Shown piece by piece: positions 52,395 through 60,611 of a stretch of DNA of 61,590 bases. A program made the translations under genes and the position numbers. The stretch is taken from positions 1-61,590 of the forward strand of contig JAHJOG010000282.1 of the NCBI GenBank assembly GCA_018820395.1, in the 5' to 3' direction. Source of the DNA: Gammaproteobacteria bacterium. GTDB taxonomy: Bacteria; Pseudomonadota; Gammaproteobacteria; Burkholderiales; Burkholderiaceae_C. Within the stretch, counting starts at the first letter, position 1; every line of letters begins with the position of its first letter. The notes beneath the pieces are model-generated. The model had not been told where the DNA came from and did not search any database. It saw only the letters and a program-made list of their open reading frames with translations.

Positions 52395-53810
52395 TCAGTC
52401 GCGGCTGCGCTCGCTCGGGCCGAACAGCGACGCCGAGGGGGCTCCGGCAGAGCCGTCGTTCTGCGCATCCATGAAGCCCTCGCACCAGTGGACCAGCGCC
52501 GCCGCAGCCGCGTCGTCCAGCGCCGGCGCGAAGGCCCGCATGCGCTGCTGCAAGCCATCCCATGTGAAGGGGTCCTCCGGATCGCCACGCCGGGTCTCCC
52601 GATAGGCACTGAGCGTCCGGCCGTCGACCAGGGTGATGCCCACGCGGCTCGGGCGACGTTGCGGAAAACCTTGCTGGAAACGCTCCACCGGCTGCACCGT
52701 GATGCGTGCGGCCAGTGCGCGCAGCGACGGGCTGTCGATGTCCGGCGCGTCGGTGTCGGCGATGCCCACCGCCCCCTTTTCCAGCAGCACGGCAAGCAGG
52801 TAGCGAAGACAGAAGCTCGCCTCGGCCGGCTTGGCGGGCCAGTCGATGCCGGCGATCTTGAGCGCATGGGGAAAGATCTCCACCTGCATCGACTGCACGT
52901 CCTGCGCCCTGAGCTTGTGTTCGTCGACGAGCGCGCGGGCCGCATCCAGCGGCGTGAAGAGCATCGCGCACGCCGGCCAGGCCTTGATGGTGGCGGTGTG
53001 CAGCCGCTCGGGCGCGTCCAGGCCGCCGTCGAGCGCGGACATCGGTCCTTCGCCGCTCAACGCGGCATACATGCCCCGCCGGCCCGTGAAGAACGCGCGT
53101 GCACCCGGCATGCCTGCGCGTGCGGCGTACGCGGCGGTGATGCCATTGCGCACCGCAAATGCCGGATGCAACGACTTGGACTCGTGCGCGTCGTCATCCA
53201 CCAGTTGCCAGAGGCCGGCGGCCTGCGTGGCGGCGATGCCCATGGCGTGGTGCAGCTGCCGCGGCGGCAGCCCGAGCGCCATGGCCGCAGCGGCAGCAGC
53301 CCCGACGGCACCTGCCGTCGCCGTGGCATGGAACAGCCCTGCGTGGCGCGCGCCCAGCGCTTCGCCCAGACGCAAGGCAACTTCGTAGCCGGCAACGACG
53401 CATCGCGCGACCCGTTCGCGCGTCAAGCCCAGCGACGGCGCGAGCGCCAGCACCGGGGTGATGGCCACCACGCCCGGATGCAACATGGCAGCGCGGTGCG
53501 CATCGTCGATCTCTCGCAGGTGCGCGATGCCGGCATTGACGAAGCCGGCGGCCAACGGCGTAAATGCGGCCTCTGCGCTGCCGAAGAGCGGCGCATCGCC
53601 CGCGCCCGGCATCAGGGACAGGCCGAGCGTGCGCAGCGCTGCAGCAGCCGGCATGCCGTCGGCGGCCCAACCCGCAGTGAACCAGTCGAGCATGGCTTGC
53701 GCGAGGCGCTCACGCGTGGCTTCGTGGAGTGGGCGATTCGCCTGTTCGAACAAATGCGCGACCAGCGTGTCTTCGGGAAGAGAAGTCGGCGAAGCAGCGG
53801 AAACGGCCAT
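52395..53810 (-). CDS. MmgE/PrpD family protein
   Basis: A 471-residue protein of the 2-methylcitrate/cis-aconitate dehydratase-type family. Typical parts are the all-helical N-terminal domain with GAGDAPLFGSAEAAFTPLAAGFVNAG and HPGVVAITPVLALAPSLG, a GLWQLVDDDAHESKSLHPAFAVRNGI stretch, and the C-terminal GRTLSAYRETRRGDPEDP. No prp genes are nearby. It has its own operator-like palindrome upstream and probably dehydrates or isomerises a carboxylic acid from the IclR-controlled pathway. Confidence 0.9.
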   Translation of the reverse strand: MAVSAASPTSLPEDTLVAHLFEQANRPLHEATRERLAQAMLDWFTAGWAADGMPAAAALRTLGLSLMPGAGDAPLFGSAEAAFTPLAAGFVNAGIAHLREIDDAHRAAMLHPGVVAITPVLALAPSLGLTRERVARCVVAGYEVALRLGEALGARHAGLFHATATAGAVGAAAAAAMALGLPPRQLHHAMGIAATQAAGLWQLVDDDAHESKSLHPAFAVRNGITAAYAARAGMPGARAFFTGRRGMYAALSGEGPMSALDGGLDAPERLHTATIKAWPACAMLFTPLDAARALVDEHKLRAQDVQSMQVEIFPHALKIAGIDWPAKPAEASFCLRYLLAVLLEKGAVGIADTDAPDIDSPSLRALAARITVQPVERFQQGFPQRRPSRVGITLVDGRTLSAYRETRRGDPEDPFTWDGLQQRMRAFAPALDDAAAAALVHWCEGFMDAQNDGSAGAPSASLFGPSERSRD

Positions 53811-53827
53811 TCGAATGTGTTTTATTG

Positions 53828-53845
53828 AATGAAAGATCTTTCATT
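53828..53845. promoter_or_regulatory. IclR operator-like palindrome upstream of the PrpD gene
   Basis: AATGAAAGATCTTTCATT is an 18-base perfect palindrome 18 bases before the PrpD ATG. Its core TGAAA-GATC-TTTCA has the same half sites and spacing as the site at 51479-51492. Confidence 0.6.
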
Positions 53846-53896
53846 GTATAAAACAACGACGCCGAGCGACCGGCGCTGTAACCCGACGACCGGCGC

Positions 53897-54415
53897 TCAG
53901 GCGCCTGCAGCGACGTGCTCAACCGCCGTGGCCTTGGCGGCCTCGGATGCATTGCTCTTTTCTTCTTCGACAGGCGCTCTCACCAGCAACACCGGCACCG
54001 GCGCCAGGCGAAGGATCTGTTCCGCATCGCTGCCCAGAAGCCAGCGGCCGACGCCACGTCGGCCGTGGGTGCCGAGCACGATGAGGTCGGCTTTCCAGGT
54101 CCGGGCCTGCTCGACGACGATGTCGCATACCCGCCCTACCGCCGACGTGAAGAGCAATGTTTCCACCTCGACCCGCGCCGCCACGGCCGCGTCCCTGCCC
54201 GCCTGCAGGATCTGCTCTCCGGCTTCCTGCATCAAGGGAAGCAGGTCGGCGTTGTAGGCGGCGAAGGTCTCGAACCCCGTCACGTACTTCAGTTCGTCGA
54301 TGACATGCACGAGCCGCACGCTGCCGCCACACAGCTTCGCCAGGCGCAAGGCCTCGTCCAGCCCGCGCCGCGAGGTGGGGCTGCCGTCGAAGGGGACCAG
54401 AATTCGTTGGTACAT
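53897..54415 (-). CDS. Universal stress protein
   Basis: A 172-residue Usp with the opening MYQRILVPFDGSPTS and an ATP-binding motif (DLIVLGTHGRRG...LLGSDAEQIL). A 25-residue Ala/Glu/Lys-rich tail follows the normal fold. The start at 54415 gives the standard N terminus; about 62 bases upstream is the perfect FNR box shared with the divergent flavodoxin gene, placing the RNA start about 27 bases before the ATG. Confidence 0.93.
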   Translation of the reverse strand: MYQRILVPFDGSPTSRRGLDEALRLAKLCGGSVRLVHVIDELKYVTGFETFAAYNADLLPLMQEAGEQILQAGRDAAVAARVEVETLLFTSAVGRVCDIVVEQARTWKADLIVLGTHGRRGVGRWLLGSDAEQILRLAPVPVLLVRAPVEEEKSNASEAAKATAVEHVAAGA

Positions 54416-54476
54416 GGCAGACCTCGTGGCAACGGTGGGATTGCCGACCAGTATGGGTCGCGCACACGCGGCGTCC

Positions 54477-54490
54477 TTGATGCGCATCAA
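54477..54490. promoter_or_regulatory. Perfect FNR/Anr box shared by divergent USP and flavodoxin genes
   Basis: TTGAT-GCGC-ATCAA, an exact match to the FNR consensus. Activation at -41.5 on each strand predicts RNA starts near 54442 (minus, 27 bases before the USP ATG) and 54525 (plus, 22 bases before the flavodoxin ATG). One site can therefore serve both genes. Confidence 0.82.
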
Positions 54491-54546
54491 GGTGCAACGC
54501 CGCAGGCCCGCCGATGATCTGGACACCCAAGCTGTCGGAGACGGTG

Positions 54547-55077
54547 ATGAGCAAGGTTCTGGTGGTCGTCTATTCGTACACGGGGACTGCGCTGGCCGTT
54601 GCCCAGCTCCTATGCAGCCAGCAGCCGGACTGGCGTCTGGCCCATGTCACGGAAGAGCGTCCGCGCAGCGGCACGCTGGGCTACTGGCGCTGCGTGATGG
54701 ATTCGCTGCTGGCTCGTCGCCCTGCCATCCGCTACAACGGGCCGCCGCCCTCGGACTTCGATGCCGTGGTGCTGGTGTCGCCCATCTGGGCGTTCCAATT
54801 GGCAAGCCCCATGCGCACCTTCGTGCACCTTCGGCGCGAGGAGTTGGCAAACGTTTCGGTCATTTCGACGATGGGCGGCAAGGGTGCCCCCAACGCCTTC
54901 GCCGAGGTGGCTGAGATCCTCGATCAGAAGCTGGTGCTGAGCACCGCCTTCACGCAGCGCGAGGTGGACGACGGCAGCTACGCCGCACGCCTCCAGGCCT
55001 TCGGCGCGGCAGTGGCCGCCGCCGAGGATTCCACGGAGGCCGTGCGGCCGGTGGTGTTGTCGCCGCAGACCGTCTGA
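54547..55077 (+). CDS. Flavodoxin family protein
   Basis: A 176-residue flavodoxin-fold protein. The FMN phosphate loop is VVYSYTGTALAVAQ, close to the classical SxTGNT pattern; the second loop is VSPIWAFQLASPM. The start at 54547 follows a GGAG ribosome site and the divergent FNR box. The alcohol dehydrogenase gene begins 7 bases downstream, so the two are co-transcribed. It may act as an electron carrier or quinone/FMN reductase when oxygen is low. Confidence 0.88.
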   Translation: MSKVLVVVYSYTGTALAVAQLLCSQQPDWRLAHVTEERPRSGTLGYWRCVMDSLLARRPAIRYNGPPPSDFDAVVLVSPIWAFQLASPMRTFVHLRREELANVSVISTMGGKGAPNAFAEVAEILDQKLVLSTAFTQREVDDGSYAARLQAFGAAVAAAEDSTEAVRPVVLSPQTV

Positions 55078-55084
55078 GCCGTGC

Positions 55085-56092
55085 ATGGAGGCGTCGTCCC
55101 GCATGCGCGCGATGGTGCTGCCCGGGGCCGGTCAGCCTCTGGAGTGGCAGGAGCGGCCGAGGCCGTCCCCCGCTGCAGGCGAAGTGCGCTTGCGCGTGCT
55201 CGCCTGCGCCGTGTGCCGCACGGACCTGCACATTGTGGACGGCGACCTGCTCTTGCCCCTGCAGCCCATCGTGCCGGGTCACGAGATCGTGGGAACGGTC
55301 GAGGCTGTCGGCGCCGGTGTCGAGAATCATCGGGTGGGCGACAGGGTCGGCGTACCGTGGCTGGGACACACCTGCGGCCACTGCGCCTATTGCGGCAGTG
55401 GAAGCGAAAACCTGTGCGACACGCCGCGTTTCACGGGCTTTCATCGCGACGGCGGATTTGCCAGCCACGTGATTGCCGAGGCGGATTTCTGCCTGCCTCT
55501 GGACGGGCTCGGTCAAGACCCGGCACACCTGGCTCCGCTCATGTGCGCCGGATTGATCGGATGGCGCAGCCTGAAGGCCGCGGGGCATGACGCTCGCCGA
55601 CTGGGTCTCTACGGCTTCGGGGCTGCCGCGCACCTGATTGCCCAGGTGGCCGTGGCCGAGGGTCGACAGGTGCATGCCTTCACCCGCCCGGGCGATCTGG
55701 TCGCCCAGGACTTCGCGCGCTCGCTCGGCGCCGTGTGGGCAGGCGGCTCGGACCAGATGCCGCCCGAGCCGCTGGATGCCGCCATCCTCTTCGCGCCCGT
55801 GGGCGAACTCGTGCCCCTGGCTCTTCGCGCCGTGCGCAAGGGAGGACGTGTCGTGTGCGGCGGCATCCACATGAGCGACATTCCGTCGTTCCCTTATCGG
55901 CTGCTTTGGCAGGAACGGCAGATCAGCTCGGTGGCCAACCTCACGCGCCAGGACGCTCATGAGTTTTTTTCGAGAATCCGAACGCACCCGGTGAAGGTCC
56001 AGGTCAAGATCTACGCGTTGGCACAGGCGAACCAGGCACTGGCCGACCTGCGCGAGGGGCGCCTCCAGGGCGCGGCGGTACTCGTCCCCTGA
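55085..56092 (+). CDS. Zinc-dependent alcohol dehydrogenase
   Basis: A 335-residue medium-chain dehydrogenase. The catalytic zinc ligand Cys is in ACAVCRTDLH and the next acid/His in PGHEIVGTVEAVG; the structural-zinc Cys cluster is GHTCGHCAYCGSGSENLC. The NAD(P) loop is GLYGFGAAAHLIAQ, with a weakened glycine pattern. The group includes AdhA-like enzymes often found in low-oxygen regulons. An in-frame ATG at 55103 is a possible start. Likely role: re-oxidising NADH by reducing an aldehyde during oxygen limitation. Confidence 0.92.
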   Translation: MEASSRMRAMVLPGAGQPLEWQERPRPSPAAGEVRLRVLACAVCRTDLHIVDGDLLLPLQPIVPGHEIVGTVEAVGAGVENHRVGDRVGVPWLGHTCGHCAYCGSGSENLCDTPRFTGFHRDGGFASHVIAEADFCLPLDGLGQDPAHLAPLMCAGLIGWRSLKAAGHDARRLGLYGFGAAAHLIAQVAVAEGRQVHAFTRPGDLVAQDFARSLGAVWAGGSDQMPPEPLDAAILFAPVGELVPLALRAVRKGGRVVCGGIHMSDIPSFPYRLLWQERQISSVANLTRQDAHEFFSRIRTHPVKVQVKIYALAQANQALADLREGRLQGAAVLVP

Positions 56093-56108
56093 CGGTCTGC
56101 CTATCCGG

Positions 56109-56498
56109 TCAGCGACGTTGGCATTCAGGAGCATCACTGTTGCCGCCGCGCGAAAGCTGGCCTTGCCGGTTGGCCGCACAGCTTGCCTCGTAACGATCGA
56201 GGGCTGCGGCGCGGCGCTCGGCACGGGTCGTCGTCGCACCGGCCGTGGGCTTCACTTCACCTTCGGTCAACTGAGGTCCGCGCGCTGCCGCCCTGCCCTC
56301 CGCGTTGCGCGTCGTCCTCGCGGTCACTCGCTCCTTGGGTGTCGTGCGGGCCGTCGGAGGCGCCTTGGCCTGCGACGCATCGGCTTCGCCGCCGCCTTGC
56401 GCGAAGGCTGCACCGCCGATGGCCTGCACCGCCACCAGGCCGAGGGCCGAAAGAAGAAGCCGCGCAGTGTTCGGCCTGCGCATGGTCAGCGTATTCAT
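56109..56498 (-). CDS. Exported low-complexity protein (129 aa)
   Basis: A 129-residue protein with a clear signal peptide (about 1-34, ending GGAAFAQG). The mature part is rich in Thr, Arg, Ala and Lys, with repeated TARTT / TTRAE units, and ends in a segment with two Cys residues that could form a disulfide. I recognise no family. It is convergent with the alcohol dehydrogenase gene, so it is not part of that operon. Confidence 0.7.
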   Translation of the reverse strand: MNTLTMRRPNTARLLLSALGLVAVQAIGGAAFAQGGGEADASQAKAPPTARTTPKERVTARTTRNAEGRAAARGPQLTEGEVKPTAGATTTRAERRAAALDRYEASCAANRQGQLSRGGNSDAPECQRR

Positions 56499-56617
56499 GA
56501 AATCTCCAGAAAGTAGATGGAAATCCACTTTAGGGAGCATCGCGAAATGGTGAACTGCGCCTGATCAAGGAACTTGGTTTCAACTGCGAGCGGGTGTGTT
56601 TCGAGGTTGCTGACCTT

Positions 56618-56768
56618 TGCGAGTTCGGCATTGCCGTTGGTGGTGATGGTCTTGCTGCCATTCATGACCCAGCTCCCGTCGGCCTGACGCACCGCCCGCG
56701 AGCGGATGGCCCGCTACCTCGGAACCGGCATTGGGCTCGGTCATCGTCGCCGTGGCGACCGGAGTCGG
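56618..56768 (-). pseudogene. Frameshifted relic of an acyl-CoA dehydrogenase gene
   Basis: Two neighbouring frames join into a recognisable piece of an acyl-CoA dehydrogenase. [11 protein letters not shown] is read from 56744 down; after a one-base shift the next frame gives [20 protein letters not shown] and then ITTNGNAELA. These are the FAD/substrate-proximal motifs TEPxAGSD and WxxNGSKxFITNG. Only about 45 residues are left and no start or remaining domains exist, so the gene is dead. The rest of the gap (56499-56787) holds nothing else recognised. Confidence 0.75.
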
Positions 56769-56787
56769 TCGGCTTCACGCCCCTCGC

Positions 56788-57705
56788 CTACCCCGCCAAC
56801 GCGTGCGGCTCGTCGCCGTCCAGGTTCTCCGCAAGAAAGTCGATCAGCCGCCGCACCGCGGGCACGAGCGCGCGCCGCGCCGGAAACATCGCGTGCGAGA
56901 TGGCGGGCGGCGGGCGCCAGTCCGGCAGCACTTCGACCAGATCGCCCCGCGCGATTTCGGCACGGCACATGTAGTCTGGCAAGACCGCGGCGCCGATGCC
57001 CATCACGACCGCGTACTTGAGCGTGAGCAGGTCGTCGGCCACGTAGCGCGGTTCGTGCGAGTGCTGCTCCACGGCGCCACCGGGGCCGATGAGCTTCCAT
57101 TGCGCCCGCCCTTCGTGGACCGACATGGCCACCATGTCGAGCCGTTCGAGATCCTCAGGGGACCGGATCGGCCCCTGCCTGCGCAACTGCTCGGGGCTGG
57201 CCACCACCATGCCGTGCGAGATGCCGAAGGTCTTGGCCACCAACGTGGCACTGTTCTCGATCTCCAGCCGCACGCGCAAGGCGATGTCGACGCCCTCGTC
57301 GATCAGATCGACCGGGCGATTGAGCACGCGCATCTCGATGCGCACCTGCGGATAACGCTTCATGAACACCGGCAACAGGGGCCCGACGCTGCTGTGCGCC
57401 AGCGTCACCGGGCAACTGAGCCGCACCACGCCGCGCGGCTCGGTCTGCACCTGGGCGATCGAATCGGCCGCGGCCTGGGCCGAGTCGCGCATTGCCAGGC
57501 AATGGCGCAGGTAGATCTCACCGGCAGGCGTGAGAGACAGGCGACGGGTGCTGCGCTGCAGGAGCTGCACGCCGAGTTGCGCCTCCAGCTCGGCGACACG
57601 GCGCGAAAGCCGCGACTTGGGCAGGCCCAGAGCGCGTCCGGCGGCCGCGAAACCGCCGCGCTCGGCGACTTCGGCGAAGAAGAGCATGTCGTTCAGGTCT
57701 TGCAT
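56788..57705 (-). CDS. LysR family transcriptional regulator
   Basis: A 305-residue LysR protein with the N-terminal winged helix ([39 protein letters not shown]) and a C-terminal type 2 binding-protein-like effector domain. It is divergent from the azoreductase gene with 150 bases between, the usual layout for a LysR regulator and its target. Effectors for such pairs are often quinones or electrophiles. Confidence 0.94.
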   Translation of the reverse strand: MQDLNDMLFFAEVAERGGFAAAGRALGLPKSRLSRRVAELEAQLGVQLLQRSTRRLSLTPAGEIYLRHCLAMRDSAQAAADSIAQVQTEPRGVVRLSCPVTLAHSSVGPLLPVFMKRYPQVRIEMRVLNRPVDLIDEGVDIALRVRLEIENSATLVAKTFGISHGMVVASPEQLRRQGPIRSPEDLERLDMVAMSVHEGRAQWKLIGPGGAVEQHSHEPRYVADDLLTLKYAVVMGIGAAVLPDYMCRAEIARGDLVEVLPDWRPPPAISHAMFPARRALVPAVRRLIDFLAENLDGDEPHALAG

Positions 57706-57726
57706 GGCTCAATTGTCTCGGAATCA

Positions 57727-57769
57727 GGACGATGTGTGGCAAATGCGCCTACTTATCGCGCCATCGTCC
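57727..57769. promoter_or_regulatory. Inverted repeat in the LysR/azoreductase intergenic region
   Basis: GGACGATG (57727-57734) and CATCGTCC (57762-57769) are exact inverted copies about 27 bases apart, located between the divergent genes. They could be operator elements of the LysR regulator, though the spacing is wider than a classical T-N11-A site. Confidence 0.35.
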
Positions 57770-57855
57770 CAAAAATAGAATTAGTGAAGCGCCGAGCGAG
57801 GGTCTTTGCAGTGACTCTCGGCTCGGTCCGTCACCCGTTACTTCGGAGATCCATC

Positions 57856-58503
57856 ATGAAACTCTTGCACATCGATTCCAGCGTGTTGGCCGGCAATTCG
57901 GTCTCGCGCCAGCTCACGGCCGAGCTCGTGGCCGAATGGAAGCGCACCCATGCCGGCACGCAGGTCGAGTACCTCGATCTGGCCACCGCCGCACCCAGCC
58001 ATCTCGACACGAATTCGCTCGGCTTCCGGCTGCCGCCTTCCGCAGAGACGACGGACACCCAGCGCGCCGAAAACACGGTGTCCGAAAAGCTGGTCAGCCA
58101 GTTCCTGGCGGCCGACGTGGTGGTGATCGGTGCCCCGCTCTACAACTTCTCGATTCCCTCGCAGCTCAAGGCGTGGATCGACCGAATCGCGCAAGCCGGC
58201 CGCACCTTCAAGTACACCGAGAAAGGCCCCGTCGGCCTGGCCGGCGGCAAGACGGTGATCGTGGCCTCGACGCGCGGCGGCGTGTATTCGACGACCGAAG
58301 CCGGTCGTGCGACGGAGCACCAGGAAAGCTACCTCAAGACGATCTTCGGTTTCATGGGCGTGACCGACGTGCGCTTCGTGAGGGCCGAAGGCGTGGCGAT
58401 GGGCGACGCGGCCAAGGCGGCAGCGCTCGGCGCGGCACGGGCCGAGATTCGTGCCGTCGCCGGCAGTGCGGCGAATCAGGACGCGAGCCGCCTGGCTGCT
58501 TGA
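57856..58503 (+). CDS. azoR: FMN-dependent NADH:quinone/azo reductase
   Basis: A 215-residue AzoR/AcpD-type flavodoxin-fold enzyme. It begins [20 protein letters not shown], then shows the FMN-contact segments [19 protein letters not shown] and STRGGVYS. It reduces quinones and azo bonds with NADH in the cytoplasm. It is divergent from the LysR gene that probably controls it, and convergent with the FMN reductase gene. Confidence 0.94.
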   Translation: MKLLHIDSSVLAGNSVSRQLTAELVAEWKRTHAGTQVEYLDLATAAPSHLDTNSLGFRLPPSAETTDTQRAENTVSEKLVSQFLAADVVVIGAPLYNFSIPSQLKAWIDRIAQAGRTFKYTEKGPVGLAGGKTVIVASTRGGVYSTTEAGRATEHQESYLKTIFGFMGVTDVRFVRAEGVAMGDAAKAAALGAARAEIRAVAGSAANQDASRLAA

Positions 58504-58572
58504 GGTCGAAAGCGGCGGCGCGCGAACGTTCAAGTCCGGGCGCACCGCGCCCGGCTTTCGAGCCGGCCGGGC

Positions 58573-59124
58573 TCAGTCGTTGTGGCGCTTGACCCAGGCG
58601 ACGTACTTGTCGACCCAGCCCTGCAGGAACTGGTTGCTCGCTTCGCCGACATGTCCCTTGTCGTCGAAGAGGCCTTCCTTGTTCTGGATGAAGCCTTCGG
58701 GCTGGCCCATGGTGGGCACGTCGAGGTAGGCCAGGATGTTGCGCAGATGCTGCTGTGCCATGGCCGTGCCGATGGGGCCGACCGACACGCCGATGACGCC
58801 CGCCGGCTTGCCCGCCCACGCGCTCTGCCCATAGGGGCGCGACGCATGATCGATGGCGTTCTTGAGCACGCCGGGCACCGACCGGTTGTATTCCGGCGTC
58901 ACGAAGAGCAGGCCCTGCGCGGCAGCGATCTCGGACTTGAGGCGCTTGACCGGCTCGGGCTGGTTGCCGTCGTTGTCCTGGTTGTAGAGCGGAAGGTCGT
59001 CGATGCGCAGGTGCTCGAAGGTGAAATCCTCGGGCGCGAAATGCGCGAGGGCGAGTGCGAGTTTGTGGTTGAAGGAATCCTTGCGAAGGCTTCCGACGAC
59101 GACGGCGATGCGGGTCTGGCTCAT
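58573..59124 (-). CDS. NADPH-dependent FMN reductase (ChrR/YieF-like)
   Basis: A 183-residue flavin reductase. The FMN loop is VVGSLRKDSFNHKLA, followed by the family motif FVTPEYNRSVPGVLKNAIDHASRP. Related enzymes reduce quinones and chromate. It is transcribed on its own strand just downstream of the serine acetyltransferase gene, with 83 bases between. Confidence 0.93.
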   Translation of the reverse strand: MSQTRIAVVVGSLRKDSFNHKLALALAHFAPEDFTFEHLRIDDLPLYNQDNDGNQPEPVKRLKSEIAAAQGLLFVTPEYNRSVPGVLKNAIDHASRPYGQSAWAGKPAGVIGVSVGPIGTAMAQQHLRNILAYLDVPTMGQPEGFIQNKEGLFDDKGHVGEASNQFLQGWVDKYVAWVKRHND

Positions 59125-59207
59125 GAACGCTCCTTGAAAAGTCTCGATGGGTTGAAGATGCGAGGCGCCGCGGTTCGCAGACGCCCGGTGGTGTTCAGGC
59201 TCTCGGG

Positions 59208-60128
59208 TCAGCCTCCGCGGCGCGGGGTGTTGTGCAGCGTGGCCTGCGTCACGTTGGCTCCCGGGGGCACGTCGTCGGTGATCCAGACATTGCCGCCGAT
59301 GGTGGCGCCTTTGCCCAGCGTCACGCGCCCGAGGATGGTGGCGCCGGCGTAGACGACGACATCGTCTTCGACCACCGGGTGGCGCGCCAAGCCCTTCTGC
59401 AGGTTGCCTTCGGCGTCGGTCGGAAAGCGCTTGGCGCCGAGCGTGACCGCCTGATAGAGCCGCACGCGCTTGCCGATGACGGTGGTCTCGCCGATGACGA
59501 CGCCCGTGCCGTGGTCGATGAAGAAGCCCGCGTCGATCTGCGCGCCCGGGTGGATGTCGATGCCTGTCTGCCCGTGCGCCCGCTCGGCGACGATGCGCGC
59601 GAGCAGCGGCAGTTCGAGCACATAGAGCCGATGCGCCAGCCGGTGATGGATCATCGCCTGGATGCCCGGATAGCAGAGCAGCACCTCGTCCACGCTGCGC
59701 GCGGCCGGGTCGCCCTGGAAAGCGGCGAGCACGTCGCCGTCGAGCATGCGGCGGATGGCGGGCAGGTCGGCCGCGAAGGCGCGCACCGCGCTGGCCGCCT
59801 GGGCGTCGACGTCCTGCGGATCGCGTGGCGCATGGCGCGCGGTGTAGAGCAGTTCGAGCCGCGCCTGCTTGAAGAGCGATTGCAGCGCCGAATCCAGCGT
59901 GTGGCCGACGTAGAAGTCCTCGCTCTCGTGCCGCAGATCGGACGGTCCGAGGCGCATCGGAAACAGCGCGCCGGTGAGTGCCTCGACGATGCAGCCCATG
60001 GCGTCGCGCGACGGGAACTCGCGGCTTCCAGGCTCGCGCGAACGGTTCTGCGAATCTCGCCACTCGTCGCGCGCGCGGCGCAGCGAACCGACGATTTCAT
60101 TGACATCGAAGACGGGCAATCCGGACAT
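59208..60128 (-). CDS. Serine O-acetyltransferase (CysE/EpsC-like)
   Basis: A 306-residue serine acetyltransferase making O-acetylserine for cysteine synthesis. The helical N-terminal domain (about 10-180) leads to the left-handed beta-helix with hexapeptide repeats. GIDIHPGAQIDAGFFIDHGTGVVIGE contains the catalytic His-Asp pair. The start at 60128 is set by a strong AAGGAG ribosome site. It is divergent from yggX. Confidence 0.92.
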   Translation of the reverse strand: MSGLPVFDVNEIVGSLRRARDEWRDSQNRSREPGSREFPSRDAMGCIVEALTGALFPMRLGPSDLRHESEDFYVGHTLDSALQSLFKQARLELLYTARHAPRDPQDVDAQAASAVRAFAADLPAIRRMLDGDVLAAFQGDPAARSVDEVLLCYPGIQAMIHHRLAHRLYVLELPLLARIVAERAHGQTGIDIHPGAQIDAGFFIDHGTGVVIGETTVIGKRVRLYQAVTLGAKRFPTDAEGNLQKGLARHPVVEDDVVVYAGATILGRVTLGKGATIGGNVWITDDVPPGANVTQATLHNTPRRGG

Positions 60129-60301
60129 GGGCAACTCCTTGGAGCCGCCATTGTTGCCGCATACGGCCATGACCCTGCATCGGGAGGGATTTGCTTATGC
60201 GTGCTCGAATCGGCCGGCCCGAGCAGTGGCCGGGCCCGGCGAGGGCCGAAGCAAAGCTTGATAAAGTGTCCCGTCGACGATCAACCCCCAAAGGCATTCC
60301 A

Positions 60302-60574
60302 ATGGCACGCATGGTTCAGTGCATCAAACTCGGCAAGGAAGCTGAAGGGCTCGACTTTCCGCCCTACCCCGGCGAGCTCGGCAAACGGCTCTGGGAAAAC
60401 GTCAGCAAGGAAGCATGGGCCGCCTGGCTCAAGCAGCAAACCATGCTGGTGAACGAAAACCGCCTCAACCTGGCCGACGCCCGCGCGCGTCAATACCTGG
60501 CCCGGCAGATGGAAAAGCATTTCTTCGGCGAAGGCGCCGACGTGGCACAGGGCTACGTGCCGCCGTCTCAATGA
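60302..60574 (+). CDS. yggX: Fe(2+)-trafficking / oxidative damage protection protein YggX
   Basis: A 90-residue protein matching YggX over its whole length: [21 protein letters not shown], then [15 protein letters not shown]. The Cys near residue 6 is the conserved one. YggX helps protect iron-sulfur clusters in the cytoplasm. The mnmC gene starts 37 bases downstream. Confidence 0.96.
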   Translation: MARMVQCIKLGKEAEGLDFPPYPGELGKRLWENVSKEAWAAWLKQQTMLVNENRLNLADARARQYLARQMEKHFFGEGADVAQGYVPPSQ

Positions 60575-60611
60575 GCGCACGCCGACCTCGTTGAATCGCA
60601 GGGCCAACGCC

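Noticed and set aside
56560..56573. FNR-like sequence CTGCG-CCTG-ATCAA upstream of the exported low-complexity protein
   Set aside because: Only one half matches well (ATCAA); the other lacks the leading T, so it is weaker than the nine listed sites.
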